From Hyphomicrobiaceae bacterium (GTDB lineage Bacteria > Pseudomonadota > Alphaproteobacteria > Rhizobiales > Hyphomicrobiaceae), in assembly GCA_017353825.1 (NCBI GenBank), contig JAFMSC010000008.1, positions 1-7,421 of the forward strand: a stretch of DNA of 7,421 nt, written 5' to 3'. Positions 1 through 5,536 of the stretch are shown in pieces. Under the pieces are notes generated by a model. The model was given only the letters and a program-made list of their open reading frames with translations, was not told the DNA's origin and searched no databases. The position numbers and the translations under genes are program-made. Within the stretch, counting starts at the first letter, position 1; each line of letters opens with the position of its first letter.

Positions 1-1087
1 CCTGCGGTGCTGGCTCAAGCGCCTCTCCCGGCGCGCTGTCACCCCTCGGAGCGGTCTCCGCACCGGCGGGCGCTGCCTGCTGCCCGGAGGCGTCATCGGC
101 ATCGTTGCCCACGGGCTGCGCTGCGGGCCGCGCTTCCATCAGCGCCGCGGCAGCGCCCGGTGCGGCCTTGCCCGTCTCCGGCCCCTTCCTCCGCAGCCCA
201 TCCTCCTGGTGCCGCTTCGGGTCGAAGGCCAGGTAGGGAGGGTCGCCAGTGAGCTTTATTTCGTCCGGGAGGCTGCGGCGCAACAACTCGCTGAAGCTGC
301 CGGCGCCAGCCCAACCGGTGGCAATCGTGCGCTCGTGCCCGAGCGCCCGCAACGCGCGGTCGGCCAGAGCCTCCAACGGCACCGGCGAGGCCGACGCCCG
401 TACGCTGGCGATCACCTCGGCCAAGATCTCGCGCCGCGCCTCCTCGATCTTCCCCCTGCCGGCCGCGGCCGCCGGCTCCTCGCGCACTGGGGACGGGTCC
501 TCGCCTGCCAGGATCAGCTCGATGAGGGCCCCCTCCCGCACCTCGCCGTCGCAAATCGCCGTGTAAGGCGCGGCCGTGAAGTCGTTGGCGAACACCACGG
601 TGCGGCGCGCGTGCGCCCTCAGCCGAATGAGAACCGGGGTGAAGTCGGCGTCCCCGGACAGGACGATGAACTCGTCGAAATAGGTGTCGTGCAGGAGCAG
701 GTCGCGGATGTCCATGACCATGCGGATGTCGGCGGAGTTTTTGAGCTGCGCCGTGAGCGGCGGGCAGTCGATCACTTCGAACCCAGCGCGTAGGAAATGG
801 TGACGCACGAACGGGAACGAACTCATGTCGGTTGAGTTGTCGTGCGCGTTGCGCCGCGGCACCGGATTGCCGTAGCAGCGGTTCATGACGATGCGTCGCG
901 GTGCGCTGCCAAACGAGGCGTTAGTGGGCGTGATCAGACTGCCGCTCTCGATCCCACGCAGCCAACGGGTGGACTCCTTGGCGAAGCGCTTGGCGGCGTC
1001 CTCGCTCTTGCGCTTCAGCGACATGTAGATGTTGTCGTAATCGACGAACACCGCGCTGAGGCACGGCCCGCCCGCATCCCGCTTCAT
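1..1087 (-). CDS. NYN-domain (PIN-like) putative ribonuclease with C-terminal OST-HTH/LOTUS domain, 3' end truncated
   Basis: The frame is open from an ATG at 1087 to the window edge, giving 362 visible residues and no stop. An in-frame TAA lies upstream, with no other ATG between. Residues 10-165 look like a NYN domain (DUF88/LabA-like, PIN fold): a first strand ending VDYDN (Asp16, Asn19), a KNSADIRMVMD segment (Asp120, Asp126), and SGDADF (Asp146, Asp148). These acidic residues are the expected metal-binding set of this nuclease family. Residues 215-292 resemble an OST-HTH/LOTUS RNA-binding module: a helical stretch, then GAGSFSELLRR, then PPYLAFDPKRH. From about 300 the sequence is Ala/Pro/Glu-rich and low in complexity, probably a disordered tail. 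There is no signal peptide, so the protein is likely cytoplasmic. By family it would be an RNA-binding, RNA-cleaving protein; the target is unknown. A purine-rich GGGGG lies about 8 bases before the ATG. Confidence 0.85.
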   Translation of the reverse strand, partial: MKRDAGGPCLSAVFVDYDNIYMSLKRKSEDAAKRFAKESTRWLRGIESGSLITPTNASFGSAPRRIVMNRCYGNPVPRRNAHDNSTDMSSFPFVRHHFLRAGFEVIDCPPLTAQLKNSADIRMVMDIRDLLLHDTYFDEFIVLSGDADFTPVLIRLRAHARRTVVFANDFTAAPYTAICDGEVREGALIELILAGEDPSPVREEPAAAAGRGKIEEARREILAEVIASVRASASPVPLEALADRALRALGHERTIATGWAGAGSFSELLRRSLPDEIKLTGDPPYLAFDPKRHQEDGLRRKGPETGKAAPGAAAALMEARPAAQPVGNDADDASGQQAAPAGAETAPRGDSAPGEALEPAPQ

Positions 1088-1105
1088 TCGATACCCCCGA
1101 CCCCT

Positions 1106-1154
1106 GCCGCCGAGCGACTCTGGAACTTATGCAAAGCCTGAGTCGCGCGGCGGC
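1106..1154 (-). promoter_or_regulatory. Strong inverted repeat (hairpin) in the leader of the NYN gene
   Basis: The two 15-base arms, 1106-1120 and 1140-1154, are complementary at 14 of 15 positions; the only mismatch is A1113 against G1147. The loop is 19 bases. Read on the minus strand, the hairpin ends 18 bases before the NYN start codon and is followed directly by the G-rich ribosome-binding region. No T-tract follows it in either direction, so it is not a classic intrinsic terminator. It could be a leader RNA structure affecting translation or stability, or a DNA operator. The geometry is read directly from the sequence; the function is inferred. Confidence 0.5.
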
Positions 1155-1240
1155 TGCAAGGCGCCCGCTGGTGCGTCCGTGTATCGTCAACATGAATACC
1201 GTCGGGTAGTCAGATAGGCCTAAGGCCGACGAGCGGCCCG

Positions 1241-1271
1241 AAACGCCGCGCAATCGCTCGTTGCGCTGGCG
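1241..1271 (-). terminator. Possible weak intrinsic terminator after the gloB-cupin transcript
   Basis: GCGCAA (1248-1253) pairs with TTGCGC (1261-1266) around a 7-base loop. CGCC (1244-1247) and GGCG (1268-1271) extend the stem past one bulged base, giving about 10 base pairs. On the minus strand the stem is followed by only three T residues (1243-1241). It sits about 35 bases after the cupin stop codon, where a terminator is expected, but the short T-run makes it a weak candidate. The rest of the 1088-1304 gap shows no gene or tRNA. Confidence 0.3.
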
Positions 1272-1304
1272 ATTTGTGCCCGTCGGGGGATCACGGGCTT
1301 CGCT

Positions 1305-1742
1305 CTAATCCGCCCTAGCCTGCGCAGGGGGCTCGAACCCGGCAGGCGCCATCTCTAAGCCAGCGAACTCGAAGCCCGGCGCCACAGTGCACCCCACCAG
1401 CGTCCACGCCCCAAGGCTCTGCGCCTGCTGCCAGGCTTGTACCGGCACCACTGCTTGCGGCCGTTCTCCCGCCTCAAGGTCGGTGCCGAGCCGCGTCTCA
1501 CGGCGCCCATGTTGATCGGCAATCGTCAGGAGCAGCGGCGCGCCCGCGTACCAGTGCCACACCTCGGCCGCATCCACCCGGTGCCAGCGTGAGACTTCGC
1601 CTGCTCTGAGCAGGAAATAGATCGCCGTCGAGGGCGCGCGTCCCGGTTTCCCGCGCGCCCTATCGCGGAACGTCTCGCGGTAATGCCCGCCCTCAGGATG
1701 AGGCCGCAACCCGAGCAGACGGATGATTTCGACGGCTTCCAT
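1305..1742 (-). CDS. DUF985 (cupin_5 family) protein
   Basis: This 145-residue protein matches the small cupin family DUF985 in length and motifs. In order these are HPEGGHYRET near residue 15, the first cupin strand set with WHRVDAAEVWHWYAG around residues 53-67, GTDLEAGERPQ around 86-96, a WQQAQSLG segment near 104, and GCTVAPGFEFAGLEMAP near the C-terminus. The histidines in the WHR and VWHWY segments are the probable ligand or metal site. The family forms compact beta-barrels; a general biochemical activity is not established, so no reaction is assigned. The gene starts 42 bases after the gloB stop on the same strand and probably shares its transcript. The start follows a purine-rich GGTAGGGCAGG. 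No signal peptide is visible. Confidence 0.88.
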   Translation of the reverse strand: MEAVEIIRLLGLRPHPEGGHYRETFRDRARGKPGRAPSTAIYFLLRAGEVSRWHRVDAAEVWHWYAGAPLLLTIADQHGRRETRLGTDLEAGERPQAVVPVQAWQQAQSLGAWTLVGCTVAPGFEFAGLEMAPAGFEPPAQARAD

Positions 1743-1784
1743 CCTGCCCTACCGCGTTCTCGAGCGTTGTTGCCGGCGCGCCGA

Positions 1785-2555
1785 TCAGAACTTGTTCTTG
1801 CGCGCCCTGATCTCGGCGAAGACCTGCCACTCGGGCTTGCCCTCCATGCCGAGGCGCTTCTGGATCGCGGTTACATGCGGGCGCAGGAACGGGTTGGTCT
1901 CCAGCTCCATGCCGATGGTGGTGGGCAGCGTGGCCTTGCCGGCGGCGCGCATTGCATCGACCTCTTTGGCCCGGTTCTGCAAGGCAGCGTTGTCGGGCTC
2001 GATGGTGAGCGCGAACTTGGCGTTGGCCTGGGTGTACTCGTGGCCGCAATAGACCGCGGTGTGCTCAGGTAGCGCCATCAGCTTCTTGAGTGAGTCCCAC
2101 ATCATCTGCGGCGTGCCCTCAATCACCCGGCCGCAGCCCATGGCGAACAGCGTGTCGCCGACGAAGGACACCTTGGCGGAGGGAATCACGTAGGTGATGT
2201 GGCCGGCCGTATGCCCCGGCGTGTCCAGCACCTCAATCCGGTGCGCGCCGAAATCAACGGTTCCGCCCTCGGCAACGGTCTCGTCGATGCCGGGGACCTT
2301 GGCGGCCTCGTTGCGCGGGCCGATGATCCTGCAGCCGGTGGCGGCCTTCAGCTGGGCGTTGCCGCCGGTGTGGTCGGCGTGATGGTGGGTGGTGAGAATG
2401 TGCGTAAGCTTCCAACCCTTCTCCGCAACTGCGGCCGTTACCTTGTCGGCCTCAGGGGCGTCGATGGAGGCTGTGACATTGGCCTCCGGATCGTGGATCA
2501 GCACGCCGAAATTGTCCGACAGGCAGGGAAACTGGTAGATTTGGAGGGCGGCCAT
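1785..2555 (-). CDS. gloB: Hydroxyacylglutathione hydrolase (glyoxalase II)
   Basis: The 256-residue protein has the normal length and motif order of glyoxalase II, a cytoplasmic binuclear metallo-beta-lactamase-fold thioesterase. The enzyme hydrolyses S-D-lactoylglutathione to D-lactate and glutathione, the second step of methylglyoxal detoxification. The metal-binding signature THHHADH is at residues 56-62 (His57, His59, Asp61, His62). His115 lies in DTPGHTAGH, the bridging Asp134 in GDTLF, and His172 in CGHEYT. The C-terminal domain carries ETNPFLR at 219-225 and ends with a basic RARKNKF, where the family binds glutathione. All expected ligands are present, so the enzyme should be active. 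The start is supported by AGGAGAG about 9 bases upstream. The cupin gene follows on the same strand, and the methyltransferase-like gene is divergent. Confidence 0.96.
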   Translation of the reverse strand: MAALQIYQFPCLSDNFGVLIHDPEANVTASIDAPEADKVTAAVAEKGWKLTHILTTHHHADHTGGNAQLKAATGCRIIGPRNEAAKVPGIDETVAEGGTVDFGAHRIEVLDTPGHTAGHITYVIPSAKVSFVGDTLFAMGCGRVIEGTPQMMWDSLKKLMALPEHTAVYCGHEYTQANAKFALTIEPDNAALQNRAKEVDAMRAAGKATLPTTIGMELETNPFLRPHVTAIQKRLGMEGKPEWQVFAEIRARKNKF

Positions 2556-2659
2556 GGGCTTTACTCTCCTGCCTCTGCTTGGTTTCTTGCTATGTCTGGC
2601 TACACCCTAGCAGCCTATTGCTCCAATTCAATCGGCCCGCAAGGTTGCGCTTGATACCC
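2556..2659. promoter_or_regulatory. Divergent intergenic region between gloB and the methyltransferase-like gene
   Basis: These 104 bases separate two divergent start codons and must hold the promoters of both genes, unless the methyltransferase-like gene is read from far upstream. The gloB side has a clear AGGAGAG ribosome-binding site. I could not pick a convincing -35/-10 pair in either direction. No palindromic operator stands out. Confidence 0.4.
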
Positions 2660-3388
2660 ATGCAGCACGATGTCGTCGGACTCCGCGATTTCTACCACCG
2701 CCCGCTCGGCGGCATCGTGCGCCGGCTGCTGACGCAGCGCATCCGGACGCGCTGGCGCAGCGCGCGCGGCCGGCGGCTGGTCGGCCTGGGTTTCGCCGTG
2801 CCCTACATCGGCATGTTCCGCGAGGAGGCCGAGCAGCTGTGCGCGCTCATGCCGGCAACCCAGGGCGCGCTGGCATGGCCACAGTCCGGCAACGTGCTCT
2901 CGGTCCTGGTCGATGAGGTGATGCTGCCGCTGCCCGACAGCTCCATCGACCTCATCCTGTGCGTGCACTGCCTGGAAGTCGCCGAGAGCACCAGGCCGAT
3001 GTTGCGCGAGATGTGGCGCGTGCTCACCCCAGAAGGGCGGCTGCTGCTCATCGTACCCAACCGGCGCGGCCTGTGGGCGCGCTTTGACACCACGCCGTTC
3101 GGCCACGGCCGCCCCTACAGCCGCGGCCAGCTGGAGCGGTTGTTGGCCGATTCGCTCTTCACCTCTCTGGAGTGGACAAGCGCGCTCTATATGCCCCCGC
3201 TCAATCGCCAGTGGGCCGTGCGCTGGGCCACCGTGTTCGAGCGCATGGGTGCCAGGCTATGGCCGGGCTTCGCCGGGGTCATTATCGTCGAAGCGCGCAA
3301 GGAGCTGATGGGTGCCATCCCCAAGGCGATACCAGCCAAGGGCAAACGCCAGCCGGTGCCAGCCTCCGGTTCCCTCTCCCCGCGCTAA
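2660..3388 (+). CDS. Class I SAM-dependent methyltransferase-fold protein (gloB-adjacent, substrate unknown)
   Basis: The reading frame is open from 2579. I prefer the ATG at 2660 (242 residues), because MQHDVVGLRDFYHRPLGG looks like a true N-terminus and the upstream 27 residues overlap the divergent promoter region. A TTG at 2651 with AAGG six bases before it is an alternative. Motif I appears at residues 38-50 as GRRLVGLGFAVPYIG, a less regular glycine loop than usual. The motif IV region is LPLPDSSIDLILCVHCLEV (89-107), followed by LREMWRVLTPEGRLLLIVPN (115-134), which is typical of Methyltransf_11-type proteins. The C-terminus is a basic, Pro-rich tail. It is divergent from gloB and convergent with metW, leaving 41 bases between stops. 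Neither substrate nor activity can be assigned; loss of SAM binding is possible. Confidence 0.85.
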   Translation: MQHDVVGLRDFYHRPLGGIVRRLLTQRIRTRWRSARGRRLVGLGFAVPYIGMFREEAEQLCALMPATQGALAWPQSGNVLSVLVDEVMLPLPDSSIDLILCVHCLEVAESTRPMLREMWRVLTPEGRLLLIVPNRRGLWARFDTTPFGHGRPYSRGQLERLLADSLFTSLEWTSALYMPPLNRQWAVRWATVFERMGARLWPGFAGVIIVEARKELMGAIPKAIPAKGKRQPVPASGSLSPR

Positions 3389-3429
3389 TGTGAGCGCCGG
3401 TCAGGTTGACGAAACGCGAGATGACGGCG

Positions 3430-4065
3430 TCAGCCTCTCCAACGGCGCGTCAGCATGAACACGGCCTTTTCGCCCAGGAGATTGTGCGCCGTGAGCGGCA
3501 CCCAGGTGCCGAGCTTGCGGCCGGCAGCGTTGAACGCCACCGCCTGCTCGACGCGCGCGCCCACGGCGCGGCACAGTTCGGCAAAGTCCTTGATCGTGCA
3601 CAGGTGCACGTTGGGCGTGACGTACCACGCCTCGGGCAGGTTCTCCGTCACCGGCATGCGCCCCGTCGCCAGGAGCCGCGCCCGCACGCGCCAGTGCCCG
3701 AAATTGGGGAACGAGACGATGGCAGAGCGGCCGATGCGCAGGAGCTGCTCAAGCACCTCCTTGGGCCGCAGCGTCGCCTGGATGGTGAGGCTCAGGATGG
3801 CGTAGTCGAAGGCATCGTCGGGGTAGTCGGCGAGATCGATATCGGCATCACCCTGGATCACGGAGAGCCCGCGCGCCACGCACGCGTTGACCCGTTCGCG
3901 CGACACCTCGATGCCGCGCCCGTCCACGGCCTTGGTGTCGGCGAGGAGTTGCAGCAGGGAACCGTCACCGCAGCCCACGTCGAGCACGCGCGCGCCACGC
4001 GCCACCATCTGGGCGATAAGCAGATGGTCAGCGCGGTAGACCGGTTGCTTGCCCGGCGCCAGCAT
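3430..4065 (-). CDS. metW: Methionine biosynthesis protein MetW
   Basis: The 211-residue protein matches MetW, a methyltransferase-fold protein found paired with MetX in many proteobacteria. Motif I is VLDVGCGDG at residues 27-35. Other family signatures are QGDADIDLADYPDDAFDYAILS (71-92), FPNFGHWRVR (119-128), the ENLPEAWYVTPNVHLCTIKDF segment (141-161) and NLLGEKAVFML near the C-terminus. MetW is thought to support or modulate MetX rather than serve as a well-defined methyltransferase. Its ATG overlaps the metX stop by one base (TGATG), and GGAG sits six bases upstream inside the last metX codons. Translation is therefore probably coupled and the two genes are one operon. The downstream neighbour is the convergent methyltransferase-like gene. 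Confidence 0.95.
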   Translation of the reverse strand: MLAPGKQPVYRADHLLIAQMVARGARVLDVGCGDGSLLQLLADTKAVDGRGIEVSRERVNACVARGLSVIQGDADIDLADYPDDAFDYAILSLTIQATLRPKEVLEQLLRIGRSAIVSFPNFGHWRVRARLLATGRMPVTENLPEAWYVTPNVHLCTIKDFAELCRAVGARVEQAVAFNAAGRKLGTWVPLTAHNLLGEKAVFMLTRRWRG

Positions 4066-5270
4066 CAGCTGCTCCGGCGGGGTGTCGGTAAGCCCCGTTT
4101 ATGCGCCGCGGCGTTGAGGAAGCCGCGCACGGTGGCGAACAGCTCCGGCTCGTCCAGCAGGAAAGCGTCGTGGCCCTTGTCGGACTCGATCTCCACGAAG
4201 CTCACGTTGGCAGCTACGGCGTTGAGCGCCTGCACGATCTCGCGGCTCTCGCGCGTGGGATAGAGCCAGTCCGAGGTGAACGACACCACGCAGAAGCGCG
4301 TTCTCGTGCCCTTGAAGGCGTTGGCCAGCACGTCGCCGTACTCGGCGGCGAGGTCGAAATAGTCCATCGCCCGAGTAATGTAGAGGTAGCTGTTGGCGTC
4401 GAAGCGGTCGACGAACGTGGAGCCCTGATGGCGCAGGTAGCTCTCCACCTGAAAGTCGGCATTGAAGGAGAAGCTCTTGGCGTCGAGCCCCTGCAGGGAG
4501 CGGCCGAACTTGCGCTGCAGCGCCTCCTCCGAGAGGTAGGTAATGTGCGCGGCCATGCGCGCCACGGCGAGGCCGTTGCGCGGCTCTTTGCCGAGTTCCA
4601 GGTAGCGCCCGCCGGCCCAGTTCGGGTCGGCCATGACGGCCTGTCGGCCGACCTCATGGAAGGCGATGTTCTGCGAGGAGTGCCAGGCCGCCGCGGCGAT
4701 CGGCACCGCGGCGAACACGCGCTCCTTGTAACGCGCCGCCCACTGTAGCACCTGCATACCGCCCATGGAGCCGCTTATCACACAGAACAGCGTGTCGATT
4801 CCCAGTTGGTCGATGAGCGCGACCTGGGCATCCACCATGTCGCCGACGGTAATGACGGGAAAGTCGAGGCCCCAGGGCCGGCCAGTGCTGGGGTTGAGGC
4901 TCGCCGGGCCGGTGGAGCCCATGCAGCCGCCGAGTACGTTTGGACAGATCACGAAGAAGCGGTCGGTGTCGATGGGCTTGCCGGGGCCAACCATCGTCTC
5001 CCACCAGCCGGGCTTGCCAGTGACGGGATGAGGGCTCGCAACGTACTGGTCACCCGTAAGCGCGTGCGGCACGAGCACCGCGTTCGTCTTGGCCTCGTTG
5101 AGCGCGCCATAGGTCTTGTAGGCGATGCGGTAGGGTGCCAGCTGGCGCCCGCAGGCCAGAAGCAGGGGCCGGCTCTCGGGAACGTCGAGGCAGTCGCTGC
5201 TGGGCTTCGTGGCCTGCAGCGCCCGTGCATCCGGCACCGCGGGCAGCTCTCCAATATTCGCCGTATCCAT
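4065..5270 (-). CDS. metX: Homoserine O-acyltransferase MetX (annotated family: homoserine O-acetyltransferase)
   Basis: The 401-residue alpha/beta-hydrolase-fold protein has the length of MetX. The enzyme transfers an acyl group from acyl-CoA to homoserine, the entry step of methionine synthesis. The sequence cannot settle whether the donor is acetyl- or succinyl-CoA. Visible signatures are YKTYGALN (51-58), HALTGDQ (69-75), CPNVLGGCMGSTGPASLNP (109-127), the nucleophile elbow ISGSMGGMQ (Ser168), TSDWLYP (Asp334) and KGHDAF (His367), so the catalytic triad is complete. Oddly, the residue two before Ser168 is Ser166 (AGC), where the family normally has Gly. Two starts are possible: ATG at 5270, which has no ribosome-binding site, or GTG at 5237 (residue 12), preceded by GGAGAG at a 9-base spacing, giving 390 residues. 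The gene overlaps metW by one base. Confidence 0.95.
   Translation of the reverse strand: MDTANIGELPAVPDARALQATKPSSDCLDVPESRPLLLACGRQLAPYRIAYKTYGALNEAKTNAVLVPHALTGDQYVASPHPVTGKPGWWETMVGPGKPIDTDRFFVICPNVLGGCMGSTGPASLNPSTGRPWGLDFPVITVGDMVDAQVALIDQLGIDTLFCVISGSMGGMQVLQWAARYKERVFAAVPIAAAAWHSSQNIAFHEVGRQAVMADPNWAGGRYLELGKEPRNGLAVARMAAHITYLSEEALQRKFGRSLQGLDAKSFSFNADFQVESYLRHQGSTFVDRFDANSYLYITRAMDYFDLAAEYGDVLANAFKGTRTRFCVVSFTSDWLYPTRESREIVQALNAVAANVSFVEIESDKGHDAFLLDEPELFATVRGFLNAAAHKRGLPTPRRSS
5247..5252 (-). promoter_or_regulatory. Candidate ribosome-binding site favouring a GTG start of metX
   Basis: GGAGAG lies inside the first codons of the long metX reading (codons 7-8), nine bases before the in-frame GTG at 5237. 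The ATG at 5270 has no purine-rich sequence in front of it. This site therefore makes the GTG a real alternative start, which would remove the first 11 residues of MetX, a region ahead of the conserved fold. Confidence 0.45.
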
Positions 5271-5279
5271 GAGCGCCGT

Positions 5280-5307
5280 TAGCTAGGCCGTCGTGAACGA
5301 ATGTCAA
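5280..5307 (-). promoter_or_regulatory. Candidate sigma-70-type promoter of metX-metW
   Basis: On the minus strand a perfect TTGACA (5307-5302), preceded by C to give CTTGACA, is followed after 16 bases by TAGCTA (5285-5280), a partial -10 match. Transcription would begin near 5273, only a few bases before the ATG at 5270. The message would then be almost leaderless if translation starts there, or have about 36 bases of leader if it starts at the GTG at 5237. The -35 match is strong and the -10 is weak. Confidence 0.5.
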
Positions 5308-5317
5308 GAGGCCCGGC

Positions 5318-5330
5318 GGGGTCAGACCCC
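5318..5330. repeat. Perfect 13-base palindrome upstream of the metX -35 box
   Basis: GGGGTC and GACCCC are perfect inverted arms around a single A. The palindrome lies 10 bases upstream of the metX -35 hexamer. A partial second copy, GGGTCAGG, occurs at 5343-5350 in the same orientation. It could be an operator, for instance for the neighbouring TetR-fold protein, or a short dispersed palindromic repeat. The sequence alone does not decide. Confidence 0.4.
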
Positions 5331-5477
5331 TGGGAGGAGACCGGGTCAGGCCGTTCGCATCGCTCGAGAGGGAGGCAATAGGGAGGCTCCTCCTCCTCGC
5401 ATCACGCCCCCCATCTCCACTCCTCATTGGCCCTCCCGGCGGTCCCCCTATCCTATTCGCCCCTCCCCGCCGGTCCC

Positions 5478-5486
5478 TGTTATGAT
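5478..5486 (+). promoter_or_regulatory. Candidate extended -10 promoter of the TetR-fold gene
   Basis: TGTTATGAT matches the extended -10 form (TGN followed by a hexamer with five of six matches to TATAAT). No -35 hexamer is recognisable at normal spacing, which is typical of extended -10 promoters. Transcription would begin near 5493, giving a leader of about 44 bases that contains the palindrome at 5508-5517 and the AGGAG ribosome-binding site at 5524-5528. Confidence 0.4.
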
Positions 5487-5507
5487 GTGGGGCGCTGTGG
5501 CCCAAGG

Positions 5508-5517
5508 CCAAGCTTGG
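5508..5517. promoter_or_regulatory. Ten-base palindrome in the leader of the TetR-fold gene
   Basis: CCAAGCTTGG is a perfect palindrome. A further CCCAAG at 5501-5506 can pair alternatively with CTTGGG at 5513-5518. It lies between the candidate transcription start and the ribosome-binding site, a position where an autorepressor could bind, or where the RNA could fold. It is short, so chance is possible. Confidence 0.25.
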
Positions 5518-5536
5518 GAGAAGAGGAGCCGCAAGG

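Noticed and set aside
209..793. Plus-strand open frame of 194 codons at the left of the window
   Set aside because: It is antisense to the NYN-LOTUS gene, whose motifs are clear; the plus-strand translation has no recognisable domain.
921..1253. Minus-strand open frame overlapping the NYN start and its leader
   Set aside because: It uses a different frame from the NYN protein, has an Arg-rich shadow-like composition and would run through the conserved N-terminus of the NYN domain.
1088..1304. Possible tRNA or small RNA gene in the gap left of the cupin gene
   Set aside because: No cloverleaf or CCA-ended acceptor stem could be formed; only the two hairpins already listed are visible.
2579..2659. 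N-terminal extension of the methyltransferase-like gene from the ATG at 2579
   Set aside because: The extra 27 residues have no family-like sequence, lie in the divergent promoter region with gloB and have no ribosome-binding site; the ATG at 2660 fits better.
3406..4263. Long plus-strand open frame of 285 codons opposite metW
   Set aside because: It is antisense to metW and the end of metX, both clearly recognised; long shadow frames are expected at this GC content, and its translation has no recognisable domain and a His/Arg-rich composition.
5271..5340. SAM-II riboswitch upstream of metX
   Set aside because: I looked for its conserved blocks on the minus strand and could not find them; only a short GCTAA string is present, which is not enough.
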